Shown here: piece by piece, positions 50,433-57,483 of the stretch | Layout: each line of letters begins with the position of its first letter | Position numbering within the stretch: position 1 is the stretch's first letter | Source: an uncultured Sphingomonadaceae bacterium | GTDB lineage: Bacteria; Pseudomonadota; Alphaproteobacteria; Sphingomonadales; Sphingomonadaceae | Assembly: GCA_947501695.1 (NCBI GenBank) | Contig: CANMWO010000001.1 | Span: 1,364,001 to 1,428,000, forward strand | Direction: 5' to 3' | DNA: 64,000 nucleotides | The notes under the pieces: generated by a model | What the model saw: only the letters and a program-made list of their open reading frames with translations | Database searches by the model: none | What the model was told of the DNA's origin: nothing | Translations under genes and position numbers: made by a program

Positions 50433-52412
50433 TCAGCTTAGTTTAGCTATTATTTGCGGTGTAATTGCATTTGCGGTGAGACCAAAATGCTGGAACAGGT
50501 CGTTAATCGGAGCAGAAGCTCCGAAACTATCTATGCCGAAGCGCAGACCGTTCAACCCCGTATAACGTTCCCAACCAAATGTTGTTCCAGCCTCGATCGA
50601 AACCCGCAGGATATCATCGCCACCAAGCAGTTCCGATTTATAATCATCAGATTGCGCATCGAATAATTCAGTGCAAGGCATGGAAACGACTTCCGCACCG
50701 ACACCCTTGGCCTCAAGTTGCGCTGCCACATCCACTGCCAGCGAAACTTCAGAACCAGTGGCAACTAAGACCACCCGTTTAGCATTTTCGGCCGATTTAA
50801 TAGAATAAGCGCCTTTTTCACAAAGGTTTACGCTGACGTCATGGCGCAAGGGCGGCAGGCCCTGACGGGTCAAAGCCAGTGTCGAAGGTCCGTCCGAACG
50901 CTTAATGGCAAGCGCCCAACATTCCGCTGTCTCAATCGCATCGGCTGGCCGGAAGACATGCATATTCGGCATGAGACGCAGGCTCTGAACATGTTCAATC
51001 GGTTGGTGCGTCGGTCCATCTTCACCCAATCCGATGCTGTCGTGAGTCATTACATAAATCGCGCGTGTGTTCTGAATAGCCGAAAGCCGCATCGCGCCGC
51101 GGCAATAGTCGGTAAATACCAGGAATGTACCGCCATAAGGAATGATACCGCCGTGTAGCGCCATGCCATTCATAGCAGCGGCCATACCAAATTCACGGAT
51201 ACCATAATAAATATAGCGCCCAGAATAATCATCTTTAGTCAAAGGCTTAGTAGAAGGAGTTTTGGTATTATTTGACCCTGTCAAATCGGCGCTACCGCCC
51301 ACCATTTCAGGCAATGCTGCGGTAATCGCGCCCAATGCCATTTCCGAAGCCTTACGGGTTGCCACCTTTGGCGGATCCTGCGCCAGGCTTTCAAGATAGT
51401 CCTGCATCGCACCGCTATCAGGCAACGCGCCAGATATACGCCGTTCAAACTCTTCAGAAAGAGCGTGAGCTTTCAAACGCGCCTCCCATTCGGCTCGTTT
51501 TACAGCACCTTTTTCACCGATCTGCTGCCATGACGCCAATATATCATCTTGAATTTCAAAGGGTTTATCATTCCAACCCAATTGTTGCCGGGTTGCGGCG
51601 ACTTCATCTTCACCAAGCGCTGCGCCGTGAGTTGCAGAGGTTCCCTGCTTGTTAGGAGAGCCGTAACCGATCACGGTTTTACAAGCGACCAAGGAAGGTC
51701 TTGGATCGGCCTCCGCTTCGCTTAGTGCTTTGCGAATATCGTCAAAATCATGCCCGTCGCAGCTGACAACATGCCAACCAGAGGCACGATAACGAGCTGG
51801 AATATCCTCGCTGGTCGATAAATCCGTTCCACCATCGATGGTTATGCCATTATCATCCCACAACACGTTCATGCGGCCGAGGCCCAAATGCCCCGCCAAA
51901 CCAACAGCTTCGTGATTAATGGCCTCCATAAGGCAGCCATCGCCCGCGATAACCCAAGTTTTATGGTCTACCAGATCATCGCCGAAATGCGCGTTTAAGT
52001 GCCGTTCAGCAATTGCCATGCCCACGGCCATGGCAAAACCCTGTCCCAATGGACCTGTAGTAGCTTCGACGCCTTCCAGCTTGAAATTTTCAGGATGGCC
52101 CGCACAAGGCGACGATAATTGCCTGAAATCCTTGATATCCTGCATCGTAGGACGCTCATAGCCCGTTAGGTGCAAGAGCGAGTAGATCAGCATGGAACCA
52201 TGGCCTGCCGAAAGCACAAACCGGTCACGATCCGCCCATTTCGGTGCCTTCGGATCAAATTTCAGAAAATCGCTAAACAGCACCGTTGCAACGTCTGCCA
52301 TTCCCATAGGCATGCCTGGATGGCCGCTATTGGCCGCTTGCACAGCATCCATCGAAAGAGCGCGAATTGCGTTAGCCATTGTTTTTTCAGAGATTTTTTC
52401 GGAAGCGGTCAT
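50433..52412 (-). CDS. tkt: Transketolase
   Basis: This 659-residue thiamine-diphosphate enzyme serves the pentose phosphate pathway. The cofactor motif is GDGCLMEAINHEAVGLAGHLGLGRMNVLWDDN and the Glu of the ThDP site lies in YYGIREFGMAAAMNGMALHGG (quoted parts are separate conserved stretches). The ATG at 52412 is preferred over a TTG at 52439. It is the first gene of the tkt-gap-pgk-GNAT-fba-OMT-thiE run. Confidence 0.96.
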   Translation of the reverse strand: MTASEKISEKTMANAIRALSMDAVQAANSGHPGMPMGMADVATVLFSDFLKFDPKAPKWADRDRFVLSAGHGSMLIYSLLHLTGYERPTMQDIKDFRQLSSPCAGHPENFKLEGVEATTGPLGQGFAMAVGMAIAERHLNAHFGDDLVDHKTWVIAGDGCLMEAINHEAVGLAGHLGLGRMNVLWDDNGITIDGGTDLSTSEDIPARYRASGWHVVSCDGHDFDDIRKALSEAEADPRPSLVACKTVIGYGSPNKQGTSATHGAALGEDEVAATRQQLGWNDKPFEIQDDILASWQQIGEKGAVKRAEWEARLKAHALSEEFERRISGALPDSGAMQDYLESLAQDPPKVATRKASEMALGAITAALPEMVGGSADLTGSNNTKTPSTKPLTKDDYSGRYIYYGIREFGMAAAMNGMALHGGIIPYGGTFLVFTDYCRGAMRLSAIQNTRAIYVMTHDSIGLGEDGPTHQPIEHVQSLRLMPNMHVFRPADAIETAECWALAIKRSDGPSTLALTRQGLPPLRHDVSVNLCEKGAYSIKSAENAKRVVLVATGSEVSLAVDVAAQLEAKGVGAEVVSMPCTELFDAQSDDYKSELLGGDDILRVSIEAGTTFGWERYTGLNGLRFGIDSFGASAPINDLFQHFGLTANAITPQIIAKLS

Positions 52413-52606
52413 ATTTTTCGGATCCCCAGCAGTGATCAAGTGATGACAACGGTGGACTTAGGAAATCTACCGATTCGCCATTTTCACACACCCTTTGCTG
52501 GCCTGCGCTCATATCGTCAAGGCTACGCTTCACCGATCTCCTGTTTACGCGGCAGCGTTAGATTGTTATCAATGAAACACAATAACTTATATGTCGGAAC
52601 CAAGTC

Positions 52607-52798
52607 ATGGAAAACGAACGAGTGATCCTAGCGATAGGTCGCATAGAACGGGCTCTCAGTCGCATTCAAGCGACTAAGGAAGCAGCGGTCGGCCAACAAC
52701 CTGATCAAGCGCTCGAACAGCGCCATGCGGCCTTAAAAGAAGAAATGAAACAAGCCATCCACACAATAGACGGGCTGATTGCTCGGCAGGAGCATTGA
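52607..52798 (+). CDS. Small coiled-coil protein upstream of zapA
   Basis: This 63-residue, fully helical and charged protein has a heptad-like pattern: RVILAIGRIERALSRIQ, then LEQRHAALKEEMKQAI. Its stop codon lies one base before the zapA ATG. Its size and coiled-coil nature recall ZapB-type partners, but it is not clearly homologous. A cell-division role is inference from position. Confidence 0.72.
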   Translation: MENERVILAIGRIERALSRIQATKEAAVGQQPDQALEQRHAALKEEMKQAIHTIDGLIARQEH

Positions 52799-52799
52799 T

Positions 52800-53153
52800 A
52801 TGGCTCAGGTAAAGTTGGAAATTGGCGGTCGTTCCTTCATGGTGACCTGTCAGGACGGTGAAGAAGAACATCTAGGCAAACTAGGCGCTATGGTCGACGC
52901 AAAAGCCGGAGAAGCTGGCGATCCTGCGGGATTGACCGAAAGCCGGATGCTTCTGTTTACATCGCTTTTGCTCGCTGACGAACTCCACGGCTCCAAGTCC
53001 GCAACTGCCAATACACCAACGCCTCAACCAGCAATCCCATCAGCCGCTAAAGCTCAGAAAACCAGCGATGCTGAGGATGAACGTGTGTTGACTGCATTGG
53101 AAAAACTCGCTGATCGCGCAGAAGCTTTTGCGAACAGCCTTGAGCAGAACTGA
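52800..53153 (+). CDS. zapA: Cell division protein ZapA
   Basis: The protein is 117 residues. ZapA binds and bundles FtsZ at the division site. The N-terminal beta-alpha domain reads VKLEIGGRSFMVTC and GEEEHLGKLGAMVDAKAGE. A Pro/Ala-rich link leads to a C-terminal helix (RVLTALEKLADRAEAFANSL). AGGAG lies eight bases before the ATG at 52800; an upstream start at 52779 would overlap the previous gene. Confidence 0.9.
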   Translation: MAQVKLEIGGRSFMVTCQDGEEEHLGKLGAMVDAKAGEAGDPAGLTESRMLLFTSLLLADELHGSKSATANTPTPQPAIPSAAKAQKTSDAEDERVLTALEKLADRAEAFANSLEQN

Positions 53154-53164
53154 AATCATCCCTA

Positions 53165-53362
53165 GATAGTGAGGCGACGGGTACTGCCTGATACGAGCTA
53201 GAAGCGAACATCCCTGAGGCGATATAACAACATAGGGAGCTGTCCCTGCCCGGATTGCGGATTTCTTCGGAAGTCGGGTCCGAAGCATATGGCGCCCACC
53301 TGACGTAATAGGCGTCAGAGGATTTTCCGGCAAACGACCATGGCGGTCCCGTCACCTTTCCC
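53165..53362 (+). ncRNA. ssrS: 6S RNA
   Basis: The roughly 200-base gap between zapA and the 5-formyl-THF cyclo-ligase gene is the standard place of 6S RNA in proteobacteria. It contains ccctgaggcgatat, closely matching the conserved CCCTGAGCCGATAT of known 6S RNAs. The ends pair: GGCGACGGG (53173-53181) with CCCGTCACC (53348-53356), one mismatch, extended by ACTGCC with GGCGGT. A long, mostly paired middle is expected. 6S RNA binds RNA polymerase in stationary phase. The ends given are approximate. Confidence 0.88.
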
Positions 53363-53377
53363 AAGAAAGATATTTCT

Positions 53378-53962
53378 TTGAATAGCTTATCAGAACAAAA
53401 GAAGAAATTGCGTGAAGAGTTTAGACGGCGACGTGATGCCTTTCACAGCCAATTGGATGCCGCAACACGCGGCCTCGCTTTCCGCCGCCCACCATCCCCT
53501 CTAGCAAAGCTGATCGAACAGAGTGAAACCATCGGACTCTATAGCTCGATGGGCTCAGAAGCGCCAACTCTCAGGCTAGCCGAATATCTCATGGAAACGG
53601 GAAAAACCTTAGCTTTTCCTGTAGTTATTGGTGATGCCCCCTTGGAATTTCGCCATGTCGACAATATCGATCTGCTCGAATCAGGATTTAAGAATATCTC
53701 CGAACCCGGGTCAGATTGTCCTTTGGTCGCGCCAGATCTGATCATTGCTCCAATGGTTGCGTTTGACCGGTCTATGGGACGACTCGGACAAGGCGCTGGC
53801 CATTATGACCGGACCTTTGAAAAATACCCTGAAGCCACCCGAATAGGGTTCGCCTGGTCGGTGCAGGAAACCGAAAATATACCCATGCAGCCCCATGACG
53901 TGCCTTTGCACATGATTGTCACAGAATGTGAAATAATTGAGCAGGTTAGCATGACGTCATGA
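53378..53962 (+). CDS. 5-formyltetrahydrofolate cyclo-ligase
   Basis: This 194-residue enzyme returns 5-formyl-THF to 5,10-methenyl-THF, at the cost of ATP. The diagnostic C-terminal motif MGRLGQGAGHYDR is present, along with KLREEFRRRR at the N-terminus. It starts with TTG; the ribosome site is weak. It lies just after 6S RNA, as ygfA does in E. coli, and is likely cotranscribed with it. Confidence 0.93.
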   Translation: MNSLSEQKKKLREEFRRRRDAFHSQLDAATRGLAFRRPPSPLAKLIEQSETIGLYSSMGSEAPTLRLAEYLMETGKTLAFPVVIGDAPLEFRHVDNIDLLESGFKNISEPGSDCPLVAPDLIIAPMVAFDRSMGRLGQGAGHYDRTFEKYPEATRIGFAWSVQETENIPMQPHDVPLHMIVTECEIIEQVSMTS

Positions 53963-54210
53963 CGACAGAACCAGACAAGCAAACGCCGCATAATCCCCCT
54001 GATGCACCAAACTGGCGCATACCCTTTGGGATGATTTTGATATTGGTCTTCATTCTGATCTGGTGCGGTATTGTAGTCAGCCTGATGGACTGGATCAGCA
54101 ACTTGGGCTTTTGGCTACAGTTGCCAATCTACATATTCGCTGGGATAGTCTGGATATTTCCCATCAAACCATTGCTATTGTGGATGAATACTGGGAAATT
54201 CCGGCCCTGA
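53959..54210 (+). CDS. DUF2842 family membrane protein
   Basis: This 83-residue protein has two membrane helices (PFGMILILVFILIWCGIVVS and FWLQLPIYIFAGIVWIFPI) and the family's C-terminal WMNTGKFRP. It overlaps the cyclo-ligase gene by four bases. Function unknown; the family is typical of alphaproteobacteria. Confidence 0.87.
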   Translation: MTTEPDKQTPHNPPDAPNWRIPFGMILILVFILIWCGIVVSLMDWISNLGFWLQLPIYIFAGIVWIFPIKPLLLWMNTGKFRP

Positions 54211-54212
54211 AC

Positions 54213-54234
54213 CGCCATTCCAATATTTAAGGAA

Positions 54235-54239
<5 letters not shown>
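54213..54239. repeat. Perfect 9-bp palindrome covering the tRNA-Asp 3' end
   Basis: CGCCATTCC (54213-54221) pairs with GGAATGGCG (54231-54239) around a 9-base AT loop. The right arm includes the encoded CCA of tRNA-Asp on the minus strand. It could stop transcription of the DUF2842 gene or form the tRNA trailer hairpin. No T run follows on the plus strand. Confidence 0.6.
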
Positions 54240-54311
<72 letters not shown>

Positions 54312-54354
54312 TTACCTACCGGCATGTGTGCCGGTTGTGCAGTGGAGAAGCGCA

Positions 54355-54381
54355 AGTATAAGAGCTCTGCCTGACTGTCAA
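54355..54381 (-). promoter_or_regulatory. Promoter of tRNA-Asp
   Basis: On the minus strand TTGACA (54381-54376) and TATACT (54360-54355) are separated by 15 bases. The spacing is short but both hexamers are near consensus. The predicted leader contains a 7-bp hairpin, ACCGGCA / TGCCGGT (54318-54335), just before the tRNA. Confidence 0.6.
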
Positions 54382-54712
54382 CAACACTCTTGCAATGAAG
54401 CAAAGAAAATTTGGTTCGCGCTGATTTGGTTCGGTAATTCCAACCACCAATCTGATCTATCTGACGTCATTTTGACAGGTTCGGTCTGAATTCGAACGCG
54501 TCGATCAGAAACATCCAAATTGGATGTAAATGTTACAAGCGTTTGCCTAAGTTACAAATGGTTACAGCTAATTACGCGTTAACTAAAACCTAAAATATCG
54601 TCATATTATGTGAATAAATCCCTGATTTAAAGGATTTTTCGTGATGTTGCCGTCACCAAGTTTCTGACGTCATCTTTACGAAATATTTGCCTTTTTCCTG
54701 CATATCAAGCCC
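54382..54712 (+). promoter_or_regulatory. Upstream regulatory region of the secreted-protein cassette
   Basis: No gene is seen here. It holds a perfect inverted repeat, ACATCCAA-A-TTGGATGT (54511-54527). There are three GTTACA hexamers (54532, 54551 and 54561). Two identical CTGACGTCAT words (54461-54470 and 54664-54673), each with a palindromic TGACGTCA core, lie 203 bases apart and bracket the region. The stretch 54565-54640 is AT-rich and probably contains the promoter. Confidence 0.55.
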
Positions 54713-55747
54713 ATGAATTATGCATCCGAAGCAACATTGATCGGTTTTAAACGATCCAAAAGCCGTCCTGCGATCCGTGGCGCCATGGCGCTCGCTATGA
54801 GTATATCCGCTCTCGCGATTGGTTCTACTACGGCTCACGCGGCTGGTACCATTGCTGGCACTGACATATTAAACACCGCGCAAGCGTCGTATGACGGTCC
54901 GAGCGGTCCTGTCGTAATCGATTCTAACACCGTGACGATTAAAGTTGATGAGCTGCTAGATGTTACAGTGGCATCCAGCGATCCCGGTGACATCGCTGCA
55001 GATAGCGGCGCCACACAGCAAGTCACGACCTATCAGGTAACTAACACTGGTAACGGCAACGAAGCTTTTACGCTCACCGCCGATACAGCCAAAGGTGGCG
55101 ACGACTTTGATACCAGCAATGCGGTTATCTACATTGATACTGACGATAATGGTGTTTTTGATGCCGGTGTAGACACTCTATACTCTCCGGGCTCAAATGA
55201 CCCCGTTCTAGCACCAGATGCTAGCGTCAACATTTTCATTCTTTCCGACGTACCTGCGGCAGCCACTGATGGGCAGCGCGCAGAAGTAGAGCTTTTGGCA
55301 GTAGCGGTAACTGGCAGCGGTACACCTGGTACCAGCTTTGCTGGACAGGGCGATGGCGGTGGAGACGCAGTTGTCGGCTCAACCGGCGCGGATGGCGAAG
55401 CCAGTAGCTTTTTCCTTATTCAAGCGGCGCAGGTTGCTTTGGTAAAAAGCGCGACGGTCATTGATCAATTTGGCGGAAGTCAGGCGGTACCAGGTGCAAC
55501 CATCACTTATCAGCTGGTTGCAACAATCACTGGTTCAGGCAGCCTCACCAACCTGAATATCACCGATGATATCCCCGCAGACACTACTTACACCGCAGAA
55601 ACCATCACACTGGAGGGCACAGGCCTGACCGATAGCGATGCCGATGCTGATGCGGGTTCTTTCGATGGCAGCGAAATTGCAGTCAGCCTGGGCACTGTTC
55701 CCGGCGGACAAACTCGCACCATCACCTTCCAAGTAACAATTGACTGA
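54713..55747 (+). CDS. Secreted DUF11-like beta-sandwich protein A
   Basis: The protein is 344 residues. A long signal peptide (cut near TTAHAAG, about residue 43) is followed by a module opening NTAQASYDGPSG, then SNTVTIKV. A middle domain has an Asp-rich turn (YIDTDDNGVFDAGVDT) that may bind calcium. The C-terminal DUF11-like domain runs VPGATITYQLVATITGSGSL to TFQVTID. It is acidic, Thr/Ser/Gly-rich and lacks Cys in the mature part. It is a full-length relative of the protein at 56309-57409. No anchor is seen, so it is exported and perhaps held by the large outer-membrane protein downstream. Its exact role is unknown. Confidence 0.8.
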   Translation: MNYASEATLIGFKRSKSRPAIRGAMALAMSISALAIGSTTAHAAGTIAGTDILNTAQASYDGPSGPVVIDSNTVTIKVDELLDVTVASSDPGDIAADSGATQQVTTYQVTNTGNGNEAFTLTADTAKGGDDFDTSNAVIYIDTDDNGVFDAGVDTLYSPGSNDPVLAPDASVNIFILSDVPAAATDGQRAEVELLAVAVTGSGTPGTSFAGQGDGGGDAVVGSTGADGEASSFFLIQAAQVALVKSATVIDQFGGSQAVPGATITYQLVATITGSGSLTNLNITDDIPADTTYTAETITLEGTGLTDSDADADAGSFDGSEIAVSLGTVPGGQTRTITFQVTID

Positions 55748-55756
55748 GGACTGAGA

Positions 55757-56239
55757 ATGATGATGAAAATCAATCTTTTAAAGCGTCTGGCTATATTGGC
55801 TGCCGTGGCAATCCCAGGAACAGCGTTGGCCGCTAACAATGTTTCGCTTTCCAGTGACGTTTTTGTAGAACGCACAGTGGAAAAGCCGGATGGCAAGACT
55901 GCGGTCATGCTCGAAGAACCAAAAACGGTCATTCCGGGCGACAATCTCGTCTTCGTGGTCAAATATAAAAATGTCGGCAGCACGCCAGCAACAGATTTCT
56001 CTGTCACCAATCCGCTCCCCAAAGCGGTTGCGTTCAATGGAACGTCTGATGGCACCGAAATTGTCTCCGTTGACGGAGGCAAAAAATGGGGGTCGCTCGC
56101 GACTCTTACATATACGCGCGAAAATGGGGAGGTCCGCCCTGCCCTTATGAGCGACGTCACGCATATCAAGTGGAAATTTAATCGTGCCCTTTCAGTGGGT
56201 TCTGAAGGGAAACTTGTATTTCGCGGCACTGTGAAGTGA
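55757..56239 (+). CDS. Secreted single-domain DUF11-like protein B
   Basis: The protein is 160 residues. The signal peptide ends near TALAANN. One beta-sandwich domain has the DUF11 pattern: VIPGDNLVFVVKYKNVGSTP, then FSVTNPLPKAVAF. It ends LVFRGTVK, like the ends of proteins A (TFQVTID) and C (LLFRATVD). Three ATGs lie close together at 55757, 55760 and 55763, with GAGGA upstream. It is ten bases after protein A and clearly in one operon. Confidence 0.8.
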   Translation: MMMKINLLKRLAILAAVAIPGTALAANNVSLSSDVFVERTVEKPDGKTAVMLEEPKTVIPGDNLVFVVKYKNVGSTPATDFSVTNPLPKAVAFNGTSDGTEIVSVDGGKKWGSLATLTYTRENGEVRPALMSDVTHIKWKFNRALSVGSEGKLVFRGTVK

Positions 56240-56308
56240 CCGCAAAACCGTATCGGATCGCCGCGGGGGTTTGGCGATTCAAATTTAAAATGAACCAGGA
56301 GAACAGTA

Positions 56309-57409
56309 ATGACCAGTAAACTGAAGCTTCTCGCTACCGCGGGTGGCGTCTCTGCATTAATGCTGGGTGCAAACCCAGCTTTTGCAGCAGGCACAACCGC
56401 AGGCGATGCAATAACCAACAATGTTTCCGTCGCCTATCAAGTTGGCGGCGTAGATCAAACGGCTGAAACCGATTCAGATACGTTCACAGTCGATCGCAAA
56501 CTCGACCTGACTGTTTCTGAAGCCAATGGAGCGGCTCAATCGGTTACTCCAGGCCAGACCGCAGGAGCGCCTAATCCGGCCTTCCTGACATATACAGTGA
56601 CCAACGATTCAAACGACGTTGTCGACTTTGAACTGACCGCTGCACAACAAACAACCGGAGCGGCTACTCCTTTCAGTGGCACCGATGACTTTGATGTTAC
56701 CGGCCTTCTCATTTTCGTCGAATCTGGCGCAACTCCTGGCTACCAGCCAGCTGAAGATACCGCGACATTCATTGACGAGCTTGCTGAAGATGCAAATGCC
56801 ACCGTCTATATCGTCGGTGACATCCCGCTCGGCCTAGCTACTGGTGATGCCGCAGGTATCACGCTGACAGCCGCTATCAAAGAGGGTGACACAGCTGCTA
56901 CTCTTGGTGGTGATTATACTGTCAACGCAGGTGCAAATACCGAAGATGGCACCGTCAATGCTGCGAATATCGACAATGTCATCGTGAACGCATCAGCTTC
57001 CGATACGGATAACTTTGTTATTTCCGCCGCTAACGTTAGCGTTGTGAAATCAAGTGCTGTTCTTTGGGATCCGGTAAACGGTAGCACAAACCCGAAATCA
57101 ATTCCGGGTGCGGTTATCGAATATTGTATCGCTGTAACCAACGCTACAGGCAGTGCAACTGCAACCAGCGTCAGCATTTCGGATGATATTTCAACGCTTG
57201 ATCTATCGTTCTATGCGACGGCTCCGGCATCCGGACCAGCCACTATTCCGGCTGCGAACGGTGTTCGTTCTGCTCTGGCATGTGATGGTACAGGTACCAA
57301 CGCTGATGCAGGTACTCTTGCTGAAGCATCCGGTGTCATCACCGGCGACCTCGGCGATGTCGCTGCAGGCGTTACCGAAACGCTGCTCTTCCGGGCAACG
57401 GTAGACTAA
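56309..57409 (+). CDS. Secreted DUF11-like beta-sandwich protein C
   Basis: The protein is 366 residues. A signal peptide (NPAFAAG, about residue 27) is followed by an opening module, TNNVSVAYQVGG, then DSDTFTV, similar in layout to protein A. The C-terminal DUF11-like domain reads IPGAVIEYCIAVTNATGSAT and ends LLFRATVD. Two Cys in this domain could form a disulfide. AGGAG lies seven bases before the ATG. Proteins A and C look like old duplicates of one gene. Confidence 0.8.
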   Translation: MTSKLKLLATAGGVSALMLGANPAFAAGTTAGDAITNNVSVAYQVGGVDQTAETDSDTFTVDRKLDLTVSEANGAAQSVTPGQTAGAPNPAFLTYTVTNDSNDVVDFELTAAQQTTGAATPFSGTDDFDVTGLLIFVESGATPGYQPAEDTATFIDELAEDANATVYIVGDIPLGLATGDAAGITLTAAIKEGDTAATLGGDYTVNAGANTEDGTVNAANIDNVIVNASASDTDNFVISAANVSVVKSSAVLWDPVNGSTNPKSIPGAVIEYCIAVTNATGSATATSVSISDDISTLDLSFYATAPASGPATIPAANGVRSALACDGTGTNADAGTLAEASGVITGDLGDVAAGVTETLLFRATVD

Positions 57410-57423
57410 AAATTGAGGATTGC

Positions 57424-57468
57424 GGCGGCTTACCGGGATTTCCGGTAGGTCGCCGTCACCTCTTTTTT
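57424..57468 (+). terminator. Terminator-like hairpin inside the cassette
   Basis: A 13-bp stem, GGCGGCTTACCGG / CCGGTAGGTCGCC (57424-57436 with 57442-57454, two G-U pairs) with loop gattt, is followed by cacctctttttt and a second T run at 57475-57481. It lies between protein C and the large gene, so it may reduce read-through into the latter. Confidence 0.7.
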
Positions 57469-57483
57469 GGCTCCTTTTTTTGG

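Noticed and set aside
52447-52606. Possible extra gene between tkt and the small coiled-coil gene
   Set aside because: The plus-strand frames here run through the tkt start and have no ribosome site. The gap is best read as a divergent promoter region.
53040-53364. Two minus-strand frames of about 100 residues
   Set aside because: They cover the end of zapA and the 6S RNA; the RNA explains the conserved sequence.
55588-56421. 277-residue open frame on the minus strand
   Set aside because: It spans the junctions of three secreted-protein genes on the other strand. Its Ser/Pro/Val-rich composition is the reverse complement of their Thr/Gly/Asp-rich codons.
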